A DNA stretch of 64,000 nucleotides from Methanoregula sp. Its GTDB lineage: Archaea > Halobacteriota > Methanomicrobia > Methanomicrobiales > Methanospirillaceae. The stretch lies in the NCBI RefSeq assembly GCF_028679125.1, contig NZ_JAJRCG010000001.1, forward strand, positions 1-64,000, in the 5' to 3' direction. The position numbers and the translations under genes are program-made. Shown piece by piece: positions 34,814-44,328 of the stretch. The notes beneath the pieces are model-generated. The model was not told where the DNA came from. It did no database searches and worked only from the letters and a program-made list of their open reading frames with translations. Within the stretch, counting starts at the first letter, position 1. Each line of letters begins with the position of its first letter.

Positions 34814-35926
34814 ATGAAACAACAATGGCTTATACGATATTCGGAGATATTCCTCAAATCCGACCCGGTGCGGCGCCAGTGGGAGAATACCCTGATCGCC
34901 AATATCCTTGAAGTGATGCAGGGCGTCCATGTCCGGAACGAGCGGGGCCGTATCTGGCTGGACGGGGACGTGAAACCCGACCGGTTGAAGACCATCTTCG
35001 GGATCGTCTCGTTCTCGGAAGTCGAACACATAAAACTTGACGAGATCGAGACCGCCCTCCCCGACTACTGCCGCCGCCATGGGATCGATAAGGCAAAAAC
35101 CTTTGCCATCAGGATGAAGCGGGTCGGGAAACACGAATTCACCTCGAATGACAAGGCAATCGAGTACGGCACTCTCCTGCGGAGTGAGTTCCCGCACCTC
35201 AAGGTGAACCTCGCAACGCCGGACAAGGAGATCCATATCGAGATCCGTGCAGACGAGGTCTATCTCTACGACAGCGTGATAAAAGGGGTCGGGGGGCTCC
35301 CGCTCGGGGTAGAAGGCACCCTTGTGGCACTGGTCTCGGGAGGCATCGACTCCCCGGTCGCCGCGTGGATGATGATGAAGCGGGGCTGCCGAATCCTGCC
35401 GGTCTTTGTTGCGCTGGACTCGTTCCTTGACGAGACCACGATCGCCCGGGCAGAGCGGGTGGTGGAGACCCTCGCCCGGTACCAGCCCGGTATCCGGCTG
35501 ACCGTGATCAACGATGCCTATCTCGCTGCGGCAAAGAAGGAACTCCTCAGTAAACACCTTGAGAAATATACCTGCATCTTCTGCAAACGCCGGATGTACC
35601 GCGTGGCAACCGCGTTTGCCCATGCGTCCGGTGCAAAGGGTATTGTCACCGGCGAGTCGCTCGGGCAGGTGGCGAGCCAGACCCTTGACAACCTCGTTGT
35701 CCTCACCGATGCCGCGTCCGATATGCCGATCCACCGGCCGCTGATCGGGTTCGACAAGGAGGAGACGATACGCATTGCACGCGAGATTGGAACGTTCCCG
35801 GAGTCCATATCCCCGGCGTCCGGCTGCAAGGCAGTACCCTCAGGGCCATCCACCCGGGCAAAGCTCGAAACAATCCATGAGATCGAAGAGGATCTCGAAG
35901 CAACAAAGATGCCGCTGCCGGTCTGA
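34814..35926 (+). CDS. thiI: tRNA 4-thiouridine / thiazole sulfurtransferase ThiI
   Basis: A 370-aa ThiI without the C-terminal rhodanese domain found in E. coli. The N-terminal part is the ferredoxin-like and THUMP region (residues ~1-165), and the PP-loop is LVSGGIDSPVAAW near 174. A Cys pair in TCIFCKRRMYR near 254-257 may carry the sulfur in this short archaeal form. It adenylates U8 of tRNA for thiolation and can serve thiamine synthesis. The frame extends back to 34748, but the ATG at 34814 is best. It closes the SepCysS-MetY-MetX-DUF1890-DUF1894 cluster. Confidence 0.92.
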   Translation: MKQQWLIRYSEIFLKSDPVRRQWENTLIANILEVMQGVHVRNERGRIWLDGDVKPDRLKTIFGIVSFSEVEHIKLDEIETALPDYCRRHGIDKAKTFAIRMKRVGKHEFTSNDKAIEYGTLLRSEFPHLKVNLATPDKEIHIEIRADEVYLYDSVIKGVGGLPLGVEGTLVALVSGGIDSPVAAWMMMKRGCRILPVFVALDSFLDETTIARAERVVETLARYQPGIRLTVINDAYLAAAKKELLSKHLEKYTCIFCKRRMYRVATAFAHASGAKGIVTGESLGQVASQTLDNLVVLTDAASDMPIHRPLIGFDKEETIRIAREIGTFPESISPASGCKAVPSGPSTRAKLETIHEIEEDLEATKMPLPV

Positions 35927-36043
35927 TCTGCGTCCCTCACGTCTCTTTTATCCTGAATGGGAACGTGGAGACCCGTGACAACGCTTTTTCGTGCCCCGGT
36001 TTACCGATAACGATCCCGGTATTTACCAAAAAAGAGGGACTCT

Positions 36044-36718
36044 TCATTCCCCGGTTGCATTGACCGGGAAGAAGAGTATTGTCTGGTTCTCCGGGGAATG
36101 CGGAACCTTGAAGAAATCAACCGGGAGGCGGGCGCTGTCGATGAAGAGCATGGCCCGGCCAAAGTGTTCGGCAACACCCGGGTCGGCAAACCCCTCGTAT
36201 GCCTTCAGCCCCTCGCCCTGGTAATCCGGAACAACGCTTGCGGTATATACGAGCGTGGCATTCTTCCGGTCGTACCGGGGATCGGAGAGCGTGACGATCA
36301 CGGTGTCATTTGCCGGCGGTTCATCCGGGAGCATGAGCGCGGCATTCGGGTTATTTCCCTCATTCCACATCGAGCCTTCTTCAAAGAGTCCGGTATCGAC
36401 TGCCCCGGAGACCCGTGCCGGCCGGTCGGAGAAGTATACCGTATCTGCCCGTGTCCCCTGCAGCGTGAGGGTCAGCGTACCGTTCTTTCCTTTCACCAGC
36501 GAACCCTGTTGTGCTTCCTGCACAAAGAGGAAACTGATAAAATCGGATGTGGGTGCGACCTGCGTCTCCGCTGCGATTGCCGGCAGTGCCGTGGAATTCC
36601 CGCCCGCATTGGCCTGCCCATCCTGCGGCCGGAAAATGCAGTATACCCCGGTGATACTGCCCAGGAGAAAGCCGATGACAAGGGCTGCTGCGATGATGAA
36701 GATCGTGTTGCGCTCTAT
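36044..36718 (-). CDS. Membrane-anchored exported protein, apparent ATA start
   Basis: The frame holds a hydrophobic N-terminus (NTIFIIAAALVIGFLLGSITG) followed by an extracellular domain with LTLQGTRADTVYFSDRPARVSG and a late LFIDSARLPVDFF. It resembles exported methanogen proteins I cannot name. The frame has no ATG, GTG or TTG before the membrane segment: a TAG lies at 36735, and the first usable in-frame codon after a good SD (tggggga) is ATA at 36718. The conventional GTG at 36523 would lose the anchor. So either ATA initiates or the start was mutated. Length would be 224 aa. Confidence 0.6.
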   Translation of the reverse strand: MERNTIFIIAAALVIGFLLGSITGVYCIFRPQDGQANAGGNSTALPAIAAETQVAPTSDFISFLFVQEAQQGSLVKGKNGTLTLTLQGTRADTVYFSDRPARVSGAVDTGLFEEGSMWNEGNNPNAALMLPDEPPANDTVIVTLSDPRYDRKNATLVYTASVVPDYQGEGLKAYEGFADPGVAEHFGRAMLFIDSARLPVDFFKVPHSPENQTILFFPVNATGE

Positions 36719-36903
36719 AGAAAATCCCCCATGTGACTACCGGAACCACTTGTCCGGGAAATGCAATAAATGAGTAGTATGTATCCGGCAGCGCCAGCTG
36801 TCCTGAACATGAACGGGTATCCTGTATTCACCGATTAACGGCTCATAAGAACTCTCTAAAAGTATAAACAGGGGCCAGAACAACATTTTGGAGCTGACCC
36901 CCC

Positions 36904-37821
36904 ATGGATGTCGTTCCCGTCCTCGTCTCGATCCTCACCCTCTTTCTCATGATCGGGGCAGGCTTCCTTGCCCGGAAGCGGGGGCATCTGAAGGAACCGG
37001 TGGTCCATACAATCTCGCATATCCTTGTCAATATCGCGCTGCCGGCACTCACGATCAGCAGCATGCAGGTTGCGCACAGCGAGCACTCGTTTGATCTTGT
37101 CAGTACCACGCTCTTCATAGCATGTGCCTATTATCTCGGGGCATTCATCATCAGCATCCTTGTCTGCCGTTTCCTGTTCGCAACTCCGACGGAGAAGGGC
37201 GTCTTCCAGTTCATGCTGGTCTTCCCCAACGTGGGTTTCATGGGAATCCCGATCTCGGAAGCGATCCTCGGGCCGGATGCCCTCATCTATGTCATCCTCT
37301 TCAACCTGCCTTTCAACCTGCTGGTCTTCACCATGGGCATCTGGCTCCTTGCCCACGAGCGGCGGGGAAGCCTCGACCCGCTCCTGCTGCTCACGCCCGG
37401 CTTTGTCGCCTCGCTCGTGGGCCTGGCCCTCTTCCTTACCGGGTATGACATCCCGTTCCCGGTAGATGCGGCGCTTCACTGGATTGGGATGGCAACCACG
37501 CCGCTGGCCATGATCGTTGTCGGTGCCCTGCTCGCGACCCTGCCGTTCTCCCGGCTTGCCGGTGACTGGCGGATCCTCGTGATCACGGCACTGCGCCTGA
37601 TCATCTTCCCGGTGCTGGCATACCTCCTGCTTGCCCCCATCCTCTCCGACCGGCTCCTCCTGGCAAGCACGGTGCTTCTCATTGCTATGCCGGTAGCTGC
37701 CAACACCGTGCTTCTCTCTGAAGAGTATGATGTGGATGCAACGCTTGCCTCCCAAGGTGTGTTCCTCTCAACCCTGCTCAGTTGTGCAACGATCCCGCTG
37801 ATAGACTTCATTCTCTTCTGA
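36904..37821 (+). CDS. Auxin efflux carrier (AEC) family transporter
   Basis: A 305-aa polytopic protein with about ten hydrophobic segments in two halves. FPNVGFMGIPISEAILG near residue 104 is the conserved first-half motif of AEC/BASS-fold carriers, and VAANTVLLSEEYDVDATLASQGVFLSTLLS near the end is the second-half equivalent. Such proteins export organic acids or amino acids. A TATA-like aaagtataaac sits near 36857-36867, and the ATG at 36904 has a weak ggag SD. It is not in an operon. Confidence 0.85.
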   Translation: MDVVPVLVSILTLFLMIGAGFLARKRGHLKEPVVHTISHILVNIALPALTISSMQVAHSEHSFDLVSTTLFIACAYYLGAFIISILVCRFLFATPTEKGVFQFMLVFPNVGFMGIPISEAILGPDALIYVILFNLPFNLLVFTMGIWLLAHERRGSLDPLLLLTPGFVASLVGLALFLTGYDIPFPVDAALHWIGMATTPLAMIVVGALLATLPFSRLAGDWRILVITALRLIIFPVLAYLLLAPILSDRLLLASTVLLIAMPVAANTVLLSEEYDVDATLASQGVFLSTLLSCATIPLIDFILF

Positions 37822-37901
37822 ACAGCGGAACGTTGGTGCGGGAGAGACGCCGTAGGATGATTTCCTGTGTATCCCGGTTCATCGGGAATAAAAAAGGGAG
37901 A

Positions 37902-38642
37902 TTATTCAGTTATCGCTGCGCTGACTGCCGGTGTGGCACTGTCGTAAACCCGTGTCCAGAACCGGCCCTGGAATGCCATGAAGAGCGGGATAAGGACCAG
38001 GAGAAGCAGCACGAAGACTGCGATAACGCCAAGGATCGCAGGTACACTGAAACTCGTGATGGCAGCAATGCCGATGCCCAGGACCACAAAGACAAAGATC
38101 AGGACCATAATCGGCACCGCAACGATAATGGCGACAAGGAAGATCGCGATAACATAGTTGATCCACCCGATCTTTGCGATATGATCGCAGATTGCCCGGA
38201 AATTGAACGCCTCAGAAAAAGTTCCCATCCGTGCAAACCGGATCGAGACAACCGGGAGCACGAGGGCAACGGCGAACTCTATGATGTACATAAGCACGAC
38301 AAGGACGAGGTTCGGTTGCCATGCAGCTATTGCAGCAGCGTCTGCCTTTCCGGAAATGACCTGGATCATCCAGGCACCATAGGTTGCAATCCAGACCAGC
38401 CAGATGGGAATCGAGTACACGAACGAAACAACTATCAGTTTCAGGCCGTCGATGAAAAGCGTTCCCCACTGGTCAACATCCGGCGCGGACTCTGCACCCC
38501 GGTAGATCCGCATCATATACCCGTTCAGCGGGATCGTGAGAAGGATGGTTGCAAGGACCAGCTTTATCCATCGTCCTGCGTTCCCAAGAACACCCTGCCG
38601 CATAAATGCGAAGGCGTCGCTTAACATCTCTGTATAATCCAT
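37902..38642 (-). CDS. DUF4013 family membrane protein
   Basis: A 246-aa membrane protein with about five to six hydrophobic segments. The N-terminus (MDYTEMLSDAFAFMRQG) and the segment FARMGTFSEAFNFRAICDHIAKIGWINY match DUF4013 proteins of methanogens, and the C-terminal part is strongly hydrophobic. Function unknown. It converges with the AEC transporter (80-base gap) and has its own promoter region upstream of 38642. Confidence 0.8.
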   Translation of the reverse strand: MDYTEMLSDAFAFMRQGVLGNAGRWIKLVLATILLTIPLNGYMMRIYRGAESAPDVDQWGTLFIDGLKLIVVSFVYSIPIWLVWIATYGAWMIQVISGKADAAAIAAWQPNLVLVVLMYIIEFAVALVLPVVSIRFARMGTFSEAFNFRAICDHIAKIGWINYVIAIFLVAIIVAVPIMVLIFVFVVLGIGIAAITSFSVPAILGVIAVFVLLLLVLIPLFMAFQGRFWTRVYDSATPAVSAAITE

Positions 38643-38900
38643 GTGTTCACCAAAAATTGTATCCGGGGAATATTTCCCCGTTCGCGTATGCGCACATGTA
38701 TATGAGATAGTGGGGAAAAAAATGTATCTGCCTCAGCCTGTTATCCGGGAAGAATAAATCCCCGGAATGCCCGATCCGCGGCAGATCCCTGCCCGGTCCG
38801 GGTCATCACGATCGCGAATGAAACGGTGCCATATCACTATGTTTATGTGGTGGGCACGATATGGTGTAACTACCGATATTCGTCGGGATGGATGGTGTTC

Positions 38901-39632
38901 ATGAGTATGACATCTGGTGTGAAGATCCCAGTCAACTATACAGAAGCCGCAGAGAACCTGAAGAAACTCCTGAAACTCTCGGGTTCCCCGGTTGCATTCC
39001 GGTTTGCAACAAAGAAAGAGGAGATCCCTGAAGGTATGCAGAAACTCGACAAGACGATCCGCCACTGTACGATGATCGGACTTGCCAGGAAAGAAGGAAA
39101 GATCTTTTACTCCCTTTCTGATAACCACGAGTGCAACGGGGGTGCCTGGTCGCTGGGCCTGAGGGAGATCACCGAGACGCTGAAGAACGGCGACTTCTAC
39201 TTCAAGCTCGGCAAGTTTGACAGTTCCGCAGCATGTAAGCGGACCATCGACCGGGTTGCCCATCTCAACCCCGGCGAGACCTATGCGACCCTGTATGCCC
39301 CGCTCGAAAAGGCCCCCTTCGACCCGCAGGTCGTGGTCATTGTCGCAAGCCCCTGGGCGATGCTCAAACTTTCCCAGAGCACCCTCTTCCGTGTCGGCGG
39401 GCGAATCAACGCGGAGTTCTCCGGCATCCAGTCCGTCTGCGCCGATGCCTGCGCCCAGACCTACCTCAACGGCAAGGTCAACTTCTCGCTCGGGTGCGAC
39501 GGCTCACGGAAGTTCTCCGGCATCGAGGATGGCGAGATGGTCATGGGGATCCCTGCTGAGATCCTGCCGGAACTTATCGCGGCACTGAATGTTGTAGCGG
39601 CAGCACCAGGGTCCAAACCCGGGGCGAAATAA
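38901..39632 (+). CDS. DUF169 family protein
   Basis: A 243-aa soluble protein of DUF169, common in methanogens and other anaerobes. Landmarks are LKLSGSPVAFRF near residue 23, HCTMIGLARKEGKIFYSL near 62, CNGGAWSLGL and late CADACAQTYLNGKVNFSLGCDGSR, giving several conserved Cys. It may bind a metal or cofactor. Two ATGs (38901, 38907) are in frame; 38901 is taken. A strong hairpin terminator follows immediately, so the unit is monocistronic. Confidence 0.85.
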   Translation: MSMTSGVKIPVNYTEAAENLKKLLKLSGSPVAFRFATKKEEIPEGMQKLDKTIRHCTMIGLARKEGKIFYSLSDNHECNGGAWSLGLREITETLKNGDFYFKLGKFDSSAACKRTIDRVAHLNPGETYATLYAPLEKAPFDPQVVVIVASPWAMLKLSQSTLFRVGGRINAEFSGIQSVCADACAQTYLNGKVNFSLGCDGSRKFSGIEDGEMVMGIPAEILPELIAALNVVAAAPGSKPGAK

Positions 39633-39669
39633 CCTCCCTGAATCCTGCAGGGAGGTTCTCCCTTTTTTT
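39633..39669 (+). terminator. Hairpin terminator after the DUF169 gene
   Basis: CCTCCCTG (39633-39640) pairs with CAGGGAGG (39648-39655), followed by a T-rich run (cccttttttta). It starts on the base after the stop codon. Confidence 0.75.
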
Positions 39670-39849
39670 ATTGTGGTATCCGTTGCCGGCTGCACTGGTA
39701 CTGGTCAGTCACCGCTGCCCGTATACTTGTGTGATCCCAAAGGCATAAAGTAAAAAGGCAGCCGGGAGATTTGCGAGGAAAATAGCGAGAAATAAAAATG
39801 AGCTTCCCTGTGAGTGGCGGGGAAAAAGATCCGGTCTCTGAATAAAAAG

Positions 39850-40254
39850 TTATATGAGTTTCATACCGGCAGTCGGTCCGGGTTTGCACTCGAAGACTTC
39901 CGTGATCTTCACGATGATGAGCGACCGTGCGGGGAGTTCCGGCCTCTTCCTGTTGACCGCTGCCTTCATCTCCTCGTATTCCGTGCCGCTGTTCTTGATC
40001 GATGTCACGCCCTTGATCTGGAAGCAGCCCTTGATCTCCGGGCCCCAGATGTAGATCGCAATCTTCGGGTTTGTCCGGAGGTTGGAGATGGTCTTGTTCA
40101 TGAAATTATCCGTGATCCAGATCGTCTCGTCATTGTGGAGTTCGACCATCCCGAGAGGGATCACGTTCGGAGTCCCATCCTTGGATGCCGTGGCAACCGG
40201 GAAGATCTTCATCTTCGCGAAGGCTTCCTTCATGTCTGCATTCAGCTTCACCAT
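39850..40254 (-). CDS. Pyridoxamine 5'-phosphate oxidase-like flavin-binding protein
   Basis: A 134-aa split-barrel protein of the PNPOx-like family, which bind FMN or F420. MKIFPVATASKDGTPNVIPLG and IWITDNFMNKTISNLRTNPKIAIYIW are the standard strands and cofactor loop. The frame opens at 40308, but ggtgat before the ATG at 40254 (MVKLNADMKE) sets the start. Such proteins act as small reductases or cofactor carriers in methanogens. It is divergent from the CMD-family gene at 40387. Confidence 0.85.
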   Translation of the reverse strand: MVKLNADMKEAFAKMKIFPVATASKDGTPNVIPLGMVELHNDETIWITDNFMNKTISNLRTNPKIAIYIWGPEIKGCFQIKGVTSIKNSGTEYEEMKAAVNRKRPELPARSLIIVKITEVFECKPGPTAGMKLI

Positions 40255-40386
40255 GGTAACATCACCAATTCTCCCCATGGATTCCTTAACACCATATACT
40301 TTATGCAATAAAAGTGGCCGATAGTCAGGTTCACCCGCCTCGCCACAGGTTCATATAATGGAGGGAAGAACCGGTTGGTGGTTATC

Positions 40387-40689
40387 ATGCACACAAATCC
40401 CATGGAAGTGTTCCAGCACGAAGCGCCCGAAGTTGCAGAAGCGTTCAACGGCCTGATCCAGTCGCTTGTCAAATCGAAGGGGCTCGACCCGAAGACCAAG
40501 CAGCTGATCTATATCGCGATGAAGGCATCGATGGGAGACCCAATGGCCGTGAAGGCCCATGTGCCGATGGCGAAGGCTGCGGGGGCGACAAAAGAGGAAG
40601 TCGTGGATGCCATCCTCATGACCCTCACCGTTTCCGGTATCCGAGGGGTTGTGACGTGTCTCCCCGATGCGATCCAGCAGTTTGAATAA
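40387..40689 (+). CDS. Carboxymuconolactone decarboxylase (CMD) family protein
   Basis: A 100-aa protein of the CMD/AhpD-like family: FNGLIQSLVKSKGLDPKTKQLIYIAMKAS, then HVPMAKAAGATKEEVVDAIL. The usual CxxC redox pair of AhpD is absent (MGDPMAVKAHV), so peroxidase activity is unlikely; one Cys occurs late (VVTCLPDA). A GTG at 40375 is in frame; the ATG at 40387 is preferred. Role unknown. It precedes the fusion gene at 40761 by 71 bases. Confidence 0.82.
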   Translation: MHTNPMEVFQHEAPEVAEAFNGLIQSLVKSKGLDPKTKQLIYIAMKASMGDPMAVKAHVPMAKAAGATKEEVVDAILMTLTVSGIRGVVTCLPDAIQQFE

Positions 40690-40760
40690 TCATTTTTTCT
40701 GATGGCAGGCATACGCCCTGCATCGCTTCTCTTATCTCCTGAAGCGTTCCATCTGTCAGT

Positions 40761-43412
40761 ATGATGCGCGAACCGCCGGTCAAGAAGGTACTGTACTGGT
40801 GCGATGAGTGCAACGTGCCGCTGCTCGCGAAGAGCTGCGCGTGCGGCCGTGAAGGAAGGGTGATCGAACTCCTCCAGCCCTACGAGCTCCGCCCCGCCCT
40901 GTCTGCCGACCGGGCACTGATCCGGCGGCTCATCCAGGAGCGGTACGGCGATGTCCCCCTTGCGCAGATCCTCCTCCTGAACAAGACCGGGGGTGTCGAC
41001 CGTGCGGATCTCGTGATCATGAACGGCGAGCGTTTCGGCTGGCTCACCTTCGACCCGGTCAACCGGAAGTTCGCGCTCGATATAACCCCCGAAGCCCTGC
41101 CGTTCATCGTCCGCCATGCAACAAAAGGGGTGGTGGACCTTGACACCCACACGAATGCCCGCAGCGAACAGGGGCGGATCGGCGGGAAACGGCTTCTTCT
41201 TACGCAACCCGTCCCTGACGGCACCGTGATCGTGAAATACAAGGCCCGGTACGGGACGGGTGCGGTAAAGGACGGGTCGATCAAGGTAAAGGAACTCATC
41301 GCGGTGGAACCCCGCACCCTTCCTGATCCCGGCTGGGATGTGGCAATCGAAAAGAACCGGTACCACCTGAAGAACCTGGAGCGGCATGCGATCCGGGCGA
41401 TCAAGCACCACATGTCCGACCGGCCGACCGCAAACGTCTCGTTCTCCGGGGGAAAGGACAGCACGGTGGTGCTCCATCTTGCCCGGAAGGCCGGTGTCAC
41501 GAAGGCCTTCTTCATCGACACCGGGCTTGAATTCCCTGAAACCATTGCGTTTGTCAAATCGCAGGGCGTCGAGATGTTCGGCGGTGCCGGGGATTTCTGG
41601 CAGGCCGTGGAGAAGGCAGGGCCGCCGGGCAAGGACAACCGCTGGTGCTGCAAGTTCCAGAAACTGCGTCCCCTCAAGCTCTTCCTGGCGCAGGAGGGCC
41701 CCTGCGTCACGATCCAGGGCAACCGGTGGTACGAGTCCTGGAACCGGGCGAGCCTCGACGAGACGAGCCAGAACCCCGACAACCCGCTCCAGCTCAATGT
41801 CTCGCCCATCAGGAACTGGCGGGCACTCGAAGTATTCCTCTATCTCTGGTGGCAGAAAGCCGCAATGAACCCGCTCTACGAGCAGGGCATCGAGCGGATC
41901 GGGTGCTACCTCTGCCCGGCAATGCTGGAGAGCGAGTACGAGCAGATTCGCATAACCCACCCGGAATATACCCGGCGCTGGGACGAATTCGTGGAGCGCT
42001 GGGCCCAGAAGAAAGGCCTGCCGGATGCCTATTGCCGCTGGGGACTCTGGCGTTGGAAGGCGCTGCCGAAGAAGATGCAGGAGATCTGCCGGGCAAAAGG
42101 GATTGCCGTTAACGAGGATTTCACGCTGAAGGCAACTCCCCCGGCAAAACCCCCGGCTGAAAAGAGCCATGAAACAGTTGATGATGCGGGAGGAAAAACC
42201 ATGAAGACAGAAATGTTGGAACCGGCTGGCGAAAGGTTTGACGTGACGGGAATCCGGAAGGATTTCCCGCTCCTTGCTGAAGTTGTCTACTTCGACAATG
42301 CAGCAACGAGCCTCTCTCCCGAACCAGTCATCCAGTCGATGGTGGAGTTCGAGCGCAATTACCGTGCCAATGTCGGGCGGGGTGTCCACCGGCTCACCCA
42401 GATCGCATCCCAGCGCTACTGGCACGCCCACGAGAAGGTGGCAGGCTTCATTGGTGCAAAGGAGGGTCTCACGGTCTTCACGAAGAGCACCACGGAATCG
42501 ATCAACATGGTGGCGCAGGGCTTCCCGTGGAAGACCGGCGACCGCGTGCTGACAACTATCCTCGAGCACCACTCCAACCTCCTGCCTTGGTACCACCTGA
42601 AGAACCGTGGCGTATCGGTCGATGTTGCCGGTATCCGCGATGATTATTCCTTTGATCTGGCCGCATTCGAATCCGCGATCACCGACCATACGCGCCTTGT
42701 CGCGGTCACCCATGCCTCCAATGTGCTGGGCGTGATCACTCCGGTGAGAGAGATCGCGAAGATCTGCCACGATCACGGCGCCCTCCTGCTGGTGGACATG
42801 GCCCAGACCGCTCCCCACCTGCCCGTTGATGTTGCAGCCCTTGGCTGCGATTTCTGTGCGTTCTCCGGCCACAAGATGCTCGGTCCCACCGGTACCGGGG
42901 TGCTCTGGATGAAGGAGCCGGTCATCGAGCCGCTCCTGCTGGGAGGGGGTGCTGTCGAATCTGTGAAGGGATCCGACTATGTCCTGTCAGAAGGATACCA
43001 GCGCTATGAAGCCGGGACCGGCAATATTGCCGGAGGAATCGGCCTTGGTGTTGCCGTGGATTACCTCGCCCGGATCGGGATGGACACGGTCCGCCGGCAC
43101 GAACAGGCTCTCACCACCCGGATCATTGACGGGCTCCGGAAGAACCCCCGTGTAACCCTCTATGTCCCGGAGACTCCCGAGCGGCGGGTGGGCGTGGTCT
43201 CGTTTACTGTCGAGGGCCTGCACCCGCACGAGGTTGCCCAGCGCCTCGACGAGATGGCAGACATCATGGTCAGGTCCGGCCACCACTGCTGCATGCCGCT
43301 CATGGACCGGCTGGGACTGCCCGATGGGACGGTGCGTGCAAGTCTCGGGCTGTACAATACGCAGGACGAAGTGGATATCTTCCTTGCAACAATGGAAGAG
43401 ATCACCCGGTAA
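40761..43412 (+). CDS. PAPS-reductase-like PP-loop protein fused to cysteine desulfurase
   Basis: An 883-aa fusion. Residues 1-40 hold a zinc-ribbon-like CDEC...CACG. Residues ~85-185 look like a PUA-type RNA-binding region (inference). The PAPS-reductase-type PP-loop is VSFSGGKDSTVV near 228, with RWCCKF and IGCYLCPAMLE as further Cys motifs. After a Pro/Lys-rich linker (~455-480) comes a full SufS/CsdA-type cysteine desulfurase with PLP Lys K705 (SGHKMLGPTG) and catalytic Cys in SGHHCCMP (C843/C844). The design suggests sulfur from cysteine is passed to a PP-loop thiolase, perhaps for tRNA. An internal start at 42201 could also yield the desulfurase alone. Confidence 0.9.
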   Translation: MMREPPVKKVLYWCDECNVPLLAKSCACGREGRVIELLQPYELRPALSADRALIRRLIQERYGDVPLAQILLLNKTGGVDRADLVIMNGERFGWLTFDPVNRKFALDITPEALPFIVRHATKGVVDLDTHTNARSEQGRIGGKRLLLTQPVPDGTVIVKYKARYGTGAVKDGSIKVKELIAVEPRTLPDPGWDVAIEKNRYHLKNLERHAIRAIKHHMSDRPTANVSFSGGKDSTVVLHLARKAGVTKAFFIDTGLEFPETIAFVKSQGVEMFGGAGDFWQAVEKAGPPGKDNRWCCKFQKLRPLKLFLAQEGPCVTIQGNRWYESWNRASLDETSQNPDNPLQLNVSPIRNWRALEVFLYLWWQKAAMNPLYEQGIERIGCYLCPAMLESEYEQIRITHPEYTRRWDEFVERWAQKKGLPDAYCRWGLWRWKALPKKMQEICRAKGIAVNEDFTLKATPPAKPPAEKSHETVDDAGGKTMKTEMLEPAGERFDVTGIRKDFPLLAEVVYFDNAATSLSPEPVIQSMVEFERNYRANVGRGVHRLTQIASQRYWHAHEKVAGFIGAKEGLTVFTKSTTESINMVAQGFPWKTGDRVLTTILEHHSNLLPWYHLKNRGVSVDVAGIRDDYSFDLAAFESAITDHTRLVAVTHASNVLGVITPVREIAKICHDHGALLLVDMAQTAPHLPVDVAALGCDFCAFSGHKMLGPTGTGVLWMKEPVIEPLLLGGGAVESVKGSDYVLSEGYQRYEAGTGNIAGGIGLGVAVDYLARIGMDTVRRHEQALTTRIIDGLRKNPRVTLYVPETPERRVGVVSFTVEGLHPHEVAQRLDEMADIMVRSGHHCCMPLMDRLGLPDGTVRASLGLYNTQDEVDIFLATMEEITR
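42188..42203 (+). promoter_or_regulatory. Internal SD and ATG inside the fusion gene
   Basis: GGGAGG (42188-42193), a 7-base spacer and an in-frame ATG (42201) lie exactly at the domain junction. Initiation here would give a separate 403-aa cysteine desulfurase beginning MKTEMLEPAGE. Also consistent with two formerly separate genes joined by loss of a stop codon. Confidence 0.55.
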
Positions 43413-43527
43413 CATCGGTCTTGTGCTTCCTGATGTGGCTTACCGATTTATCACGATTTATTATGTAAGAATCCATAACTATTGATCACACAACCGGGCT
43501 ACCTGCCCTGCTCTCGAGTGATCTTTC

Positions 43528-44328
43528 ATGAAGAAACAACCGATCTCTGACCTGTTCTCCCGTGTCCGGGAGAAACGCCCGCTCGTCCACCATATCACGA
43601 ATTACGTCACGGTCAATGACTGCGCCAACATCACGATCTGCGCCGGTGGTGCACCCGTGATGGCCGATGCGGCCGAGGAAGTCGCGGAAATGGCTGCCAT
43701 TGCCAGCGCCCTGGTCCTCAATATCGGGACCCTCAACCGGGTCCAGATCGAGTCCATGATACTGGCCGGAACGATGGCAAACGACCGGAAGATCCCGGTG
43801 ATTCTCGACCCGGTGGGTGTCGGCGCAACGCAGTACCGGACGAAGACCGCCCAGCGACTGCTGGATACCCTCGATATCGCGATCATCAAGGGGAATGCGG
43901 GCGAGATCGGGGTGCTTGCCGGGGCAGAAGCGGAAGTGCGGGGGGTTGACTCCCACGGGCTTGCCGGCAACCCCGTCACGATAGCACAGGACTTTGCCCA
44001 GGTGGCCGGCCTGACCGTTGTCGTCAGCGGGGCCACCGATATCATCACGGACGGGAAGACCACGAACCTTGTCGAGAATGGCCACCCGATGATGGGCAGT
44101 ATCTCTGGCACCGGGTGCATGGCAGCATCCGTGACCGGCGTCTTTGCGGCAGAATCAAAGGACCGGGTTCAGGCAGCGACCGCCGCGTTCGCCGCATTCG
44201 GTATTGCCGGTGAACGTGCCGCTGCCTCTGCCCGGGGACCGTTCAGTTTCAAGACCGCGTTGTTTGACGAGATGGCTTCCCTCAAACCTGACGACCTTGC
44301 ACGCGAAGCCCGTATCCGGACCGGATGA
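43528..44328 (+). CDS. thiM: Hydroxyethylthiazole kinase
   Basis: A 266-aa ribokinase-fold kinase that phosphorylates the thiazole alcohol in thiamine salvage. [29 protein letters not shown] is the substrate-binding start, and the late [17 protein letters not shown] holds the anion hole and catalytic Cys/Asp region. [12 protein letters not shown] and [14 protein letters not shown] are further family blocks. The start has a weak SD. Its stop overlaps the thiE start (ATGA). ThiI upstream and the desulfurase fit thiazole sulfur supply. Confidence 0.93.
   Translation: MKKQPISDLFSRVREKRPLVHHITNYVTVNDCANITICAGGAPVMADAAEEVAEMAAIASALVLNIGTLNRVQIESMILAGTMANDRKIPVILDPVGVGATQYRTKTAQRLLDTLDIAIIKGNAGEIGVLAGAEAEVRGVDSHGLAGNPVTIAQDFAQVAGLTVVVSGATDIITDGKTTNLVENGHPMMGSISGTGCMAASVTGVFAAESKDRVQAATAAFAAFGIAGERAAASARGPFSFKTALFDEMASLKPDDLAREARIRTG

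Noticed and set aside
36856-37755. 299-codon minus-strand frame rich in Glu, Asp, Lys and Arg
   Set aside because: It is antisense to the AEC transporter; the charged composition is the mirror of hydrophobic codons on the plus strand.
40509-42872. 787-codon minus-strand frame
   Set aside because: It lies antisense to the PP-loop/desulfurase fusion, whose motifs are beyond doubt. Long antisense frames are expected opposite genes with high third-position G/C.
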